A stretch of 64,000 nucleotides of DNA from Acanthosepion lycidas (Eukaryota; Mollusca; Cephalopoda; Sepiida; Sepiidae). The translations under genes and the position numbers were made by a program. The notes below the pieces were generated by a model. It was not told where the DNA came from and did not search any database. It was given only the letters and a program-made list of their open reading frames with translations. Numbering within the stretch: the first letter of the stretch is position 1; the number at the start of each line of letters is the position of its first letter. The stretch covers positions 74,970,087 to 75,034,086 of the forward strand of contig OZ010586.1 of assembly GCA_963932145.1 (NCBI GenBank). The letters are read 5' to 3'. Below are positions 21,458-31,385 of this stretch, piece by piece.

Positions 21458-22139
21458 CTGGCATAAAAAATATACTTTGTTAAGCCCAAAAAATAGTTTT
21501 TTGTCTTCTAAAAATCCCACATATTTAACATACACTTGAAGAAAGCTGAAGAATATACTGACCGAAATACAGTGGATAAAAACAACAAGAATAAAGATAT
21601 TGGTTTGTATAATGTTTAAAATTCCATAAAAATCCTATAGCTGTAAAATACACTTGACGAAGGTAGAATATATTTGCTGAAATACTGTGATAAAAACAAC
21701 AACAATAGAGATACTGGTATAATGTGGAAAATGATATTAAAACTTACACTTGGTCTCCGATTGAGGATGTTCCCAATATCTATATGTGATACCTAAGTCT
21801 CCTCAGCTACATAAGCTTTCAAAATTAAAAACAAACAACCCTTTCAGCACCCGGCTATAATACTCGCACATTACTCCCACTCATGGACAGATATGCATTG
21901 TGCCTCTGCGATATGCGCAGCTTGATATGATAAGGCAACTGAGAAGCAAATTTGTGGTACAGAATGGGATATATTTACCGTAGCTCATCTTAATTCACCA
22001 ACACCAAACATATACATGTTAACAACTCCAAAACAATTGAGATAAGCCATATAAAGCAATGCTCAGGACATTTATTTATTATAATGTGCTATAATTATTT
22101 ACCAGGTTGTTTTATCTCAAACTTTCTAGCTAAAATTCA
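21458..22139 (-). repeat. intron with repeat-unit copy A (about 21930-22112)
   Basis: On the minus strand from 22112 the sequence begins GGTAAATAATTATAGCAC and continues with segments similar to the intron that follows the 24437-24562 exon (GTACCACA..TTGCTTCTCA). See the separate finding on intron-segment repetition. 21458-21930 is otherwise unassigned. Confidence 0.6.
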
Positions 22140-23080
22140 TGCAGTACAGTCGAAGCACTAAGGAAAAACGCTCATCAGAACATCTTGCAATGAAAATATT
22201 TTGTTGAAAAGACAGAGGAAAGCCAAGTCACGTCGATGAAAAAGTGACTGAGTGTGAGATGCCGAATCAAGATCCATTAGATTACATATCCTTCTTTGTC
22301 AAGAATTTCGAGATATACAGTAGAAGCAGCGGTCCAGATATGGCAGCAGTATTCAATGAACGAACGAATGGTAGATGTATAAATCTACAATATGGATTCT
22401 GACGAGAAATTTTTTATCTGATACAGTACAGTGAACCAACTTTCCTTGCCGTAGACTTAGCAATTGATTCAATATAGTCACCCACTGTATGTCAGTGAAA
22501 AATGTGAGCCCAAGAAGACACAAAGTGTCGCTCTACTAAAGTTTAGCATCAGCCATGCTGATGGCAGGCAGAAAAGTTTCACTGCGGTGATTAAATGAAA
22601 GCAGTTTTATGTTGCAGGTGCTAATAGTTATTTCTTGCACCAGTTAACCGTAGATTAGGGTGCTTTTCTGGAGCAGTTTACTTTGTTGAACTTGTCGGGC
22701 TTTTTTTCGAAAACAAGAGTAAATAGTTGTATCAGCTTATAAATACCTATTAGGGATCTGATGACATCGGGAAGATCTTTGATGAAGATCAGAAACAGCA
22801 TACATCTAAGGATAAAGCCCTGAGGGTACACACATTAGTATGGAATGATCTAGAAGCGTGCCAGTTCAACACAAATTTCATTACACGATGTGTTAGGAAC
22901 GATTGGATTAAGCTAAATATTTGTCCCGTGACACCGTGGTCCTTGAGAAGGCAAGCATGCCAAATTCTGTCGAACGCCTTTGAGATATCTAAAGTCACAG
23001 CCCGATCTTCGCCGTTATCTAAAGCTTGATAGACAAATTCAATGATGGTCGTTAAAACGTCGACGGTAGAGCTGAGAAAC
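22140..23080 (-). mobile_element. Jockey-like LINE, minus, 3' portion
   Basis: In minus order: EYGFRFSALPST, TLDISKAFDRIWHACLL, GVTGQIFSLIQSFLTHRVM, VLNWHASRSFHTNV, later IRSFIEYCCHIWTAAST.YLEILDK and FFIDVTW. These are RT motifs (FDRIW), followed by the C-terminal region. Multiple breaks. Its upstream half continues at 23540 beyond the inserted SINE. Confidence 0.85.
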
Positions 23081-23092
23081 GGAAGCCATATT

Positions 23093-23527
23093 CAGTATTT
23101 ACATTATTCGGACTATTGTCCTCATCTTTGTCGCCATATTTATCACAACGTTTCGGCCGTTGTACGCTCCGGCCTTCTTCAGGTGGTTGGAATTTCGAAC
23201 TGAACCCTTTATTTCGATCACTGGGGTAGACTGTTCTAGTTCCACGTGCCATGTTTTGATGGATGTCAGTTATCAGTTATCTCCTGCTAATTTTCCCTCT
23301 GAAAGTTCTGCACTGCCTTAACCGGGTATTGAACTCACAATCTTTTTGGGTCTGTCACTGGATCTAACCAACGCCTTTATCCACTGTGCCATGTGTCCTT
23401 GAGGACACATGGCACAGTGGATAAGGGCCGAAACGTTGTGATAAATATGACGACAAAGATGAGGACAATAGTCCGAATAATGTAAATACTGTACATAATA
23501 CCTCATTTCAGAAATATAGACAGACTC
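23093..23527. mobile_element. Composite inverted tRNA-SINE insertion with hammerhead-like motif and 12-bp TSD
   Basis: It is flanked by identical GGAAGCCATATT at 23081-23092 and 23528-23539. It splits the LINE exactly in the YGFR codons. Outer arms 23093-23158 and 23426-23491 are inverted, and an inner palindrome lies at 23377-23424 (CCACTGTGCCATGTGTCC and complement). The left copy, read on the minus strand, has a tRNA-like head (A box TGGCACAGTGGATAA, B box GAGTTCAATACCC), a body, then CCTGAAGAAGGCCGG...CGGCCGAAACGTTGTG, then a tail. The right copy keeps only the start of the head and the GAAAC-to-tail part. Confidence 0.9.
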
Positions 23528-23539
23528 GGAAGCCATATT

Positions 23540-24200
23540 GTTTGTCCAAAAGGAGCCTATGTGAAGTAAGATGCTTGACCTATTCAGCATTGATTAGAGT
23601 CTTGAGTACAAAAAGTGGTAAAGAGACTAATAAGGTGATAATTCGAGAATCCCCCGGTGTTCTTAAAAACAGGAAATACAAAGGTGGAAAGAAAAAAGCA
23701 GCGAGCTATTTGTTATAAAGTCTGGAGAGAACAGGAGCCAGTTCAGGAGCACATTTCTTAAGGTATCCCATTGAATGCAGATTTTCTTACTGTATGTATC
23801 AGTATTAACAATTCCTAGTGTTCCTATAACTACTAGAATAATGGTAACCGGCAAGCCAAATTGACATACTGAAAAGGATAATTATTGTAGCCAATCTTAA
23901 ATGATCTAGAAAAACATACACATGATCACACGACCAATCAAATAAAATCAGAAGCCATAAGAGACGTACCTGATGTAGCAACAGCACATTTATTATTATT
24001 ATTATTTCTTTTTAATTTTCTATTTGCTAAAATCATTTACCAAGTTTTTCACATGACACCTGAGATAAATGCAAGTTTTTGTTAGGTGCTTTTGAAAGTG
24101 TTTTTCTAAATATATGAGCAGTACTCATTAACAGAAATGTTTGTATTTCAGATAAAGATGACTTTCCTGAGATTTTCTTATGTTTATAAGTATTAATCAT
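23540..24200 (-). mobile_element. Jockey-like LINE, minus, 5' RT portion, interrupted
   Basis: 23540-23795 encodes KKCAPELAPVLSRLYNK, then FLFLRTPG and INAE.VKHLTSHRLL, leading into DKQYGFR at the insertion site. 24080-24175 carries the preceding part (IQTFLLMSTAHIFRKTL). The 23800-24043 interval between them is homologous to the transporter intron, not to the LINE. Confidence 0.8.
23800..24043 (-). repeat. Intron repeat-unit copy B
   Basis: Minus strand from 24043: GTAAATGATTTTAGC, then (AAT)n, then GATTGG, and finally CATTATTCTAGTAGTTATAG. It is similar in order and sequence to the intron downstream of the real exon (24436 to 24195). Confidence 0.7.
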
Positions 24201-24436
24201 TACTAGTGCTTCTATAACTACTGAGAATAATGGCAAGTGAGAAGCAACTCTGTGGTACTGAACGGGATATTTCCTGAATCTTCAGTCACCAAGACAAAAC
24301 ATGTAAAAGTTAACACTTCCAATCAGTTAAGAACAGAAACCCTGAGAACAATGTTGCGTGTATCATGAGTACATTTAATATTATTATTATTATTATTATT
24401 TCTTCAATATTTTTCATAGAGTTAAAATTTATTTAC
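24195..24436 (-). repeat. Intron repeat-unit copy C (native, after the TM5 exon)
   Basis: Starts with the real donor GTAAATAAATTTTAAC, contains (AAT)n and ends CATTATTCTCAGTAGTTATAG. It is similar to copies at 21930-22112, 23800-24043 and, in part, 25140-25220. Confidence 0.7.
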
Positions 24437-24562
24437 CTTGACTCATATGTACAATCCCAGCAACAATGATGACAACCAAAGCTGAAACTTTGGTAAAAGT
24501 TACAATGTTTTGGAAAATGGCACCGCATTTGGCACCCCAGCAGTTTGCGAAGGTCACCAACC
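24437..24562 (-). CDS. SLC7-like amino-acid transporter exon (TM5 region)
   Basis: The 126-bp minus-strand exon has an acceptor in a long T-run ending TGTTAG before 24562 and a donor GTAAAT at 24431-24436. It enters in phase 1 (the first two bases complete a codon) and leaves in phase 1. The translation is LVTFANCWGAKCGAIFQNIV, then TFTKVSALVVIIVAGIVHMS and Q. It matches the TM5 segment of LAT/y+LAT/xCT proteins (LLTFVNC.. VKWGTLVQDIFTYAKV .. IVAGIV). The conserved FxNC and the Lys of TKV are present. The first exons of the gene should lie at higher coordinates; I could not identify them, and they may be outside the window. Confidence 0.93.
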
Positions 24563-24739
24563 CTAACAAAAAAAAAAAAAAAAAGCAAAGGTTAGCAAAT
24601 ATATTCTGACACGAGCTGTTCTTACAATTATATATTGGTTCTTTCGGGGCAGTTTTCTCGGATTTATTCCTTTTAGAATAACATTCGACCACTGTAGTTT
24701 ATCGGGGAGATTTACAAATAACGTTGGACCACGTGAACT

Positions 24740-25015
24740 CCTTAATATAAAGTGGTAAGAGACTAAGAGGGAGTTCTTAAAAAACAGGAATTACAGAGGA
24801 GAATAACCAATAAGCTGGAAAGAAAAAAAAGCAGCGAGTCTGGAGAAAACAGAAGCAAGTTCAGGAGCACATTTCTTTAGGACGACTGCAGGGATCCCAT
24901 CGAATGCAGGTTTTTCTTTGGAGATTGTTAAAAGAGTTTTCTTAAATATATCAGCAGTGCTCATTAACAAAATCTTTTGCATTTCAGATAAAAGAGAATT
25001 TACTGGGATTTTTTT
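24740..25015 (-). mobile_element. Jockey-like LINE RT fragment, minus
   Basis: The minus strand encodes MQKILLMSTADIFKKTLLTI, FDGIPAVVLKKCAPELASVF and SRLAAFF in one 63-codon frame. It is a second copy of the segment at 23690-24175. Confidence 0.85.
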
Positions 25016-25029
25016 TACTGTGTGTATTA

Positions 25030-25130
25030 TTAGGTTGGTGCAAAAATAATGACGTAATGATGTCGTTTTTTTTACCTATTTTTAACGTCAAAAAACGACA
25101 TTATTACGTCATTATTTTGCACCAACCTAA
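25030..25130. mobile_element. Palindromic mariner MITE (TTAGGTTGGTGC ends)
   Basis: 101 bp, flanked by TA on both sides. The termini TTAGGTTGGTGCAAAA and their complement are like the Hsmar1/MADE1 terminal repeat. The inner palindrome includes CGTCAAAAAACGACATTA. Confidence 0.92.
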
Positions 25131-25139
25131 TAATATCAA

Positions 25140-25285
25140 TAATTCATAAAGCTCCTATGACTACTAGAATAATGATAATACAGTGGAGACAAAAGAGAAG
25201 GAAATAAAACTGACCTACCAAGATATCCGTATAGTCTAAGCCGATGTTTACTGTACTCTGATTGACACCAACCTTACAGAATGAA
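25140..25285 (-). repeat. Intron repeat-unit, partial copy D
   Basis: The minus strand ends CATTATTCTAGTAGTCATAGG like copies A-C. The upstream part (25215-25268) looks exon-like but is probably within this repeat; see rejected items. Confidence 0.5.
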
Positions 25286-25289
25286 AATA

Positions 25290-25525
25290 GGCACATGACT
25301 AAGTTAGCATTCCGACCCTAAGATCCCAGACTTGAATCTCACCGCAATAGATGTGTTCTTGGTAATATCGGCATGGGAAGACGATCCTAGCGTGTGGTAC
25401 TGTTGATAAATTATTGAAAACCACAAGATGACCCAAGCCTTGTGAGCGAAATTGGGTAGGCGGAACTATTCGAAAGCCGGCGATGGTCGTCTTAGCACAA
25501 ACTTGCAATTTGTCGTGGCCGAGGG
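25290..25525 (+). mobile_element. tRNA-derived SINE
   Basis: Head GACTAAGTTAGCATTCCGA and B-box-like GACTTGAATCTCACC, followed by a body with CTTGTGAGCGAAATTGGG and TAGGCGGAA, a style common in octopus SINEs. Confidence 0.65.
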
Positions 25526-26100
25526 TTTGAGCGTACTAGTCTTTTTCAACAACTGATCATTCCAGATTATGCTCACTCTCCTAGAAACTGTAACTAAGAG
25601 CCACTTAGCACAGTTGCAGCATAAATTGAAGAAATACTAAATCTGCCTGAGCAAGCGTCGGAAACAGGGATTAGCTAAACACCCAAGTAGACTACATAGT
25701 CTTCTGATATTGATGGATGCCTAATACTATTATGAAAGGCAATGTTTGCTGTGCCTCAAACTGTTCATGTACCAACTAGAGATTATTAGCATAATAGAGG
25801 CTCTCCTATGAATTCTACATAGTTCCCTCCTCACCTCACTCTCACTCTCTCTCTTTCTCCGTTGAGAAAAGGTGGACGATAACGGCTCCTCACAAACTCT
25901 CATATTTCAGCATACTCCCCGGTCTTTTGAACAAGAGTAGTGGTTTATCCCTTGTTTCTTTTTTGTTATTGGGTTTCTGGTTCCCTCTAATGTCTTTTTC
26001 ATTCTCTTTTACTACCAGTAACCACTCTTGGGGGGGGGGGAATTGATTAAAAAGAAATTAAATAAATAACGGACAGCCTCTAAGGGAATAATTATTCCAC
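25526..26100. other. unassigned intron
   Basis: No recognised element; contains a G10 run near 26031. Confidence 0.4.
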
Positions 26101-26104
26101 AATT

Positions 26105-26250
26105 ATCGGTATTGGATGTTCGGTTAGCGTAGCGGTTATCGATGTAGAAAGTGGGAAGTTTCGCGCCGATATCCGACATCAGATCTCCGCCTAACCTCTG
26201 ATGTTCACTTTCGCACAAAATGGATTTCAGAAAAGGCATGAATCCATCTC
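26105..26250 (+). mobile_element. tRNA-derived SINE fragment
   Basis: GGTTAGCGTAGCGGTTATCG is A-box-like and GAAGTTTCGCGCCGA is B-box-like, 40 bp apart. Then TTTCGCACAAAATGG. Confidence 0.6.
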
Positions 26251-28069
26251 TTCTCCTCCTCCCAACTATGAGTTAGGGTATACTAGACTTCCTCACCTTG
26301 AGTAACAGCCTGCCTAAGAGCAAGAAAATTTGACATTCTAAACCAGGAAGGCAACAGGGAATTATTCCGCCATCTTTCTCAAGAACAGATATCAGTTTAT
26401 ATTTAATAAAGAAAAAGGAATGTCTATAGAACCATTATCGCTTACAATCCGAAGGAATATGGTATTGGTAATATTAACCGTTTCTTATAATGAATCTTTT
26501 AACTTTCATTGACCGAGGTGCCAGTGCTGCTTTTGGTTGAAATTTATAATCTTTCTCTTAAATTTTTTTTTTCAGGAAAATAGGTTTCTCAAGTCCAGTA
26601 ACTGCTATTGCTCTTTCCAGTATTGACGGAGGCATCCTTTCTAATAGTTTGTTTAAAGTAGTGTGGAACGTCAGCATCTTAATTATGTCTTTATTTTCTC
26701 TTCGAGTTACGTGAGATATTCATTGTACTTGTTGCTGCTGTTGAAAGTCCTCAAATGTTCTTTGTTTAAGATTCTGTAGCCATAGTCCACGAAGTTCGGA
26801 GAAGAGTGATCTGCACAACAACCCACAGGCTTCACTAATAGGTAATATTATTTACTTTGAATCATTTCGTTGTAGATGTTATGTAAATCCAGTGAGAAAA
26901 ACATCCGTGTCGCACTCCTCTTCCTATTTTGTGTAATACTGATTAAAAAATAAGAATAAACTTGAATATTCATCACATATTATTTTATTATTTATTCCCT
27001 GCAATATTTCGTCAGTTAATCTCGGCTAGCCTGTTGTATGCGGTCAGCGTAAAGCCCTGGTCCGATACATGGATTTTACATTCTCTCTGTGAATGGCGGG
27101 GGTGGGAGACTGCGCGAAATTACCATAATACCGCGTCCATTACAAAATTTGTGATAAAAAAAAAGCAACGATGAGAAAACTGAGCCAAAAGAATTCATGT
27201 ATAATCACAAAGATGAAAGCTTTACACATTTTCAAAAAATAAAAAAGAAACAATCAATAAAATAAAATAAAAACATAGGAAACAATCGAGAAAAATAAAG
27301 AACATATAAATATAGGTTTTATTTTACCAACGCCAGCATAGTATGTCCTCTAGAATAGGTGACTTAGTGAGGATCGACTCTGTATAGTAGGAATGACTAG
27401 CTTGATAACCATTACTATGTCGGGTTTCTTATATTTTTCTATACGAATCAGATGTTGACCGCTCGACGACACAAAACAGACTAAATACGTGTATATACGT
27501 TTTCTGCACATTGGTTCCACACATACATTCGATTTAACCAAAATAAAACGAACTATTTATTGACCAGTCAGAGCCACTCCCGTTCCAAAAACCAAAACTT
27601 TAATTCAGAGCCGATTGACGTCTATATATTCTCTAATTCAAACAAACCCAAAACAGACCAGCGTTCGATGTCAACACAGGCAAGCTGAGAAAGAGACGCG
27701 ACGTGGACCAAGGTTTATATCAACACCGACGCGTTGAGTGATAAACACAACCGACAACGATCACCAATGTCTATTTCACCATTCCTTTTCCTTGTTGCCT
27801 TAGCAACAGCAACAGATATAAGTTACTAGAATTGTATATATGTAAATAAATTATACATTTATTTACCTATACTCAGTTTTTCTTTTTATATGAATTTACG
27901 TTTGCCGAGGCGGAGAAGGAATTAACCTCCACAGCAGTAACAACAACAATTTCCTGTCTCCTAGGTTACACTTTTCCGCCTCCGCAACAACTTCAAGATG
28001 AAGATCTTAGCCACGACTCCAAGGCGAGCAAAGTCAACTTGCAGCTCCTAAAGATATAGAAGCTACTAG
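26251..28069. other. unassigned sequence
   Basis: No convincing exon or element. 27540-28060 is richer in GC and may be an old repeat. Short open frames here have no recognisable domains. Confidence 0.35.
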
Positions 28070-28715
28070 CAGTAGCGCCCGGCGTTGCCCGGAGATGTAA
28101 CAGTAAGAGATAGATCAAGTATCGACCATCATAAAGACTGAAAAATAAAATTGACAAAAATTATTGTTTAAGGTTGACGGACACGCATGTCTTAATTAGT
28201 TTCTTTTACGAATTGGTCAAACCCAAACTCAAACATTGTTTTCAATCGTTATGAGTCTACCGATTGAAAAGAATTTTATAAACAATTGTCTTGTAAATGG
28301 AATTTTTAAAGCATTCTGAATGCAAAAATAAAGAAAAAAGTGTGCAAGACAATAAGAAACACTACCTGCCCCCCAAAAAGTGAAGTTTTGTTGAAATCGG
28401 TTGAAAAATGTAGGAAATCCGATCCCATATATAAACGAACACACACACACAACACACAAAACAACCTGGGTTTTATAATAAGTATAACTCGATATGAGTT
28501 GTCCCCCTTTCATTCTCGCGATGCCTGTTAATCGTGTTTTCAAATTGATTTCATGCAAAAACAATTGTGTTTTTCCAATTTTTGGTACTCTCAGTGCATG
28601 GTAATTTTACGTAGTCCTGTGAAGTTTTGTTGAAATCTGTTGAAAAATGTAGGAAATCGGATTCAATATATAAACGTACAGACACACACACAATCTGGGT
28701 TTTATAATAAATATG
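28070..28715 (+). repeat. Two direct copies of a repeat 3' end
   Basis: GTGAAGTTTTGTTGAAATC, then GGTTGAAAAATGTAGGAAAT, then (AC)n, then TGGGTTTTATAATAA occurs at 28379-28484 and 28619-28712. The left boundary carries AGCGCCCGGCGTTGCCCGG, a hairpin typical of a widespread invertebrate interspersed repeat. The family is not certain (RTE-type or Helitron-type). Confidence 0.65.
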
Positions 28716-29158
28716 ATAAAGACAACGATTTAAAAATTCAAACATTTCGATTTTAAGATGCAAAGTTCTTTACAACAAACAAATCAAAATAAAAACAAAA
28801 GAAATTAACAACAGACAAAGGTTCATTCTAGATTTCAATTTCATTCTAGATTTAGAACAAGTTTAGTTCACTGATTATTAGACATGAGAACTGCTAATTG
28901 AAGATGTAAGATGGTTTATGACGGTCTCACATGTTGAAACCATTGTATATTATTTTAAAAGTCTGTAAGAACTCCACTATTTATATCTAATACTATGGAG
29001 TTAGGTTCGTTAGCAGTACGCGTTGTCTACAAGGTCTATGTAAAAAGTAGCTTACCAGACATCTCAACTTCATGGATAAAACTCAGAAGAGGTATTTTAG
29101 GTATTTTGTGGAAAAAGAAAGGGAAAAGATATATTATCTGCCGTTAAATACCAAAATT

Positions 29159-29160
<2 letters not shown>
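28716..29160. other. unassigned intron
   Basis: AT-rich; nothing recognised. Confidence 0.4.

Positions 29161-29161
<1 letters not shown>

Positions 29162-29214
<53 letters not shown>
29162..29214. repeat. (TA)n microsatellite
   Basis: TA tract grading into (CA)n. Confidence 0.98.
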
Positions 29215-29219
<5 letters not shown>

Positions 29220-29226
<7 letters not shown>

Positions 29227-29500
29227 GGGAATCCCGTTTAATGCGATTAGTGCGCTACAAAATTTTATACCAAAATTCGATTAGTACCTGAATAATACTT
29301 GATTAATGCGGTAAAACATCTTCATAGTAATTGATTTTTTTTATACTTATTAATACCGATTGATAAAAAAGTTTCTAAAATTTAAAAATGGGTAACTATT
29401 TTGTTTGTCAATTTTGTTTATATTCGATTAATGCGTTTTACATTCATGCGTATCTTTTAATATACACATTAGCCGCACTAATCGAGAGATTCTTGTGTGT
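29220..29500. mobile_element. pogo/Tigger-like MITE
   Basis: The left end GGGAATCCCGTTTAATGCGA and the right-end complement AGAATCTCTCGATTAGTGCG resemble Tigger-type terminal repeats (AATC.CG.TTA). About 280 bp, with internal TTCGATTA.T.CG repeats near 29277 and 29425. No transposase. Confidence 0.65.
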
Positions 29501-29815
29501 GTGTATGAAGGTTTTCTTTTCTCGATTTCGGACCATTTTCCTCGTTTCCGGGATAAATAAGTAAGAATATAAATTTTACGATATATATATGTATAGAGAA
29601 AGAGAGAAAAGTTATGCTGCAGTTGAAAAAGAATGCACGCTTCAAATACATCAACTAAAGGGCATTTGCGTGACATCATCTACAATAATTAGATCAATAT
29701 TATTTCCAAATGATATGTTGTCATCTACAGAAACATTCTTTTTCGTAAATAAATATAAAACTAATAGCGGTTTTCAATGTTAGAACACATTTTGGGGGCC
29801 ACTACACACACACAT
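29501..29815. other. unassigned
   Basis: Short open frames only; no recognised element. Confidence 0.35.
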
Positions 29816-29816
29816 T

Positions 29817-30012
29817 ATATATATATATATATATATATATGGACAGTGAGATCAACAACCACGAGACACAGTATGTTTCATGCTTAAACGCAATCAAATG
29901 TCAATGTCCACTTTCATCTTTATATACGCTCTATCCCTGATACTGACCACATTAATCCACAAAAATAGCAACCTCAAAATATATACTTTTATCATATATA
30001 TATATATATATA
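29817..30012. repeat. Hammerhead-like repeat family A, rearranged copy between two (TA)n
   Basis: On the minus strand, 29912 to 29865 reads GATTGCGTTTAAGCATGAAACATACTGTGTC, matching the core of 222-260 with changes. On the plus strand, the family tail (CTCTATCCCTGATACTGACC) follows at once. The core and tail are therefore in opposite orientations, like a collapsed inverted pair. Confidence 0.65.
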
Positions 30013-30340
30013 ATATTTATTCAAAAGTTATAACATAAGCATGTTATAACATCACTACGAAAATAGCCATTTTGATGTTAAAATGTAATAATAAGAATTT
30101 TTTTCCCTGGAATTATCAATGCAAATAAATGAATTTGCATTGATAAGTCCAGGGAAAAAACTTCTTTCCCATGGAGGAAATGGTCATCTGTATCAGATGA
30201 ATTGTTTGGACCTCATTAATTGTAATTCACTTATATGCTCTATAATAAAATTATATTGAGCTCTCTTTTGTGGATCAGTTTTAATATTTTATATTAATAG
30301 GATCTACTTGGATTACTCACTCACGGATTTTTTTACCTAT
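30013..30340. repeat. Hairpin at 30097-30165 in unassigned sequence
   Basis: CCCTGGAATTATCAATGCAAAT pairs with ATTTGCATTGATAAGTCCAGGG around an 8-base loop. Confidence 0.7.
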
Positions 30341-30770
30341 ATATATATAAGGTAACGTTGGAGTCGACACCAAGCGGCGAAAATCTTCGGGCATGTGTGT
30401 TGTTTTTTGAATCGACTATTTACGTAAATATGTTAGTCAGTGGTGCATTATGGGTAGTAACGTCTATTGTATTATCCTAATGGTTATTGGATAAGCAGTA
30501 ACGGTTATGTTTCAAATTATTCTAGAGGTCGTTGAGTAGAAATAATTGTAGATTTGAATGAAGTTATTTGTAGATATTTTATAATTCTGTTTGTTAACTT
30601 TTTACTTATTTATTGTTGATTGCTTTCTTTATTATTATTATTATTATTAATACATTTAATTGTGTTTATGTCTGCATTGGTAGTTTGTTAACTTGTTTAT
30701 TTAGTCCTAGGTATGACGATAAACTACATCCAGCAGCACCTGTTAGGGTCCCAGCTATAGGTCAATAGGA
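30341..30770 (+). repeat. Interspersed repeat shared with 12400-12580 and 7540
   Basis: The GGTGCATTATGGG ... TTTCAAATTATTCTAGAGG block is the plus-strand version of 12400-12580. The terminal GGTATGACGATAAACTACATCC is the complement of 7543-7572. Confidence 0.65.
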
Positions 30771-31385
30771 CTGCCCAAAGAAAAACGTTATGAAAGTATA
30801 AAAATACATTTTTATAGTAAAAATACCAGCAATATATATGTATGTAACAATACGCAAATACTAATTAATTGTAGCGACTTCACCCAAAACCGTTTAAAAT
30901 ACGACCAAACAACCAACATAAATGAACTTTCATGACATCAAACCATAAAATTTCTTAAATCGAACTTTATGCCAAGATATAACTTCATTAAAACCTCAAC
31001 ATAAAATACATCACCGCCTATAGTAATAATTTCCACACAAACATGAATATGCACAAATGATGAGTATCATCTACCATGCAAACGATTGTGAAAGCAGAAT
31101 AACATTTTTATTACTTCAAAGCTCCCAAGCAAATTAAATTTCGATATTAAATGATCAATGAGTTGATGGGCGTTAAACTGACAAATCAATCAATCAGTTC
31201 GTTTATTATTTACTTAATTTGTTTATTTATTTTGATTTTTTTTTTTTGTTTATTTTATGGGGGTGGTTATTTTATTTGTTTAGTTTAAAATATAAACTTT
31301 ATTTGCATTGTACATATTTCATGGTGGTATTTTGCAAGATGTTATTTTTAGTTTTCGATTTTTAAGTAAGGTAGCCAATACAAAT
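30771..31385. other. unassigned
   Basis: AT-rich; no recognised element. Confidence 0.4.

Noticed and set aside
21795-21825. Minus-strand AYVAEE resembling the missing NYVTEE transporter exon
   Set aside because: It lies upstream of the TM6 exon on the gene strand, has a stop directly after, and no matching splice sites.
25215-25268. 54-bp minus-strand stretch with AG before and GT after, open in two frames
   Set aside because: The donor is weak, neither frame gives transporter-like residues (no TM4 hydrophobicity), and the segment lies within the repeated intron unit.
27540-27980. GC-richer stretch with AATAAA that might be a solo long terminal repeat
   Set aside because: No matching ends, target duplication or second copy could be recognised; left unassigned.
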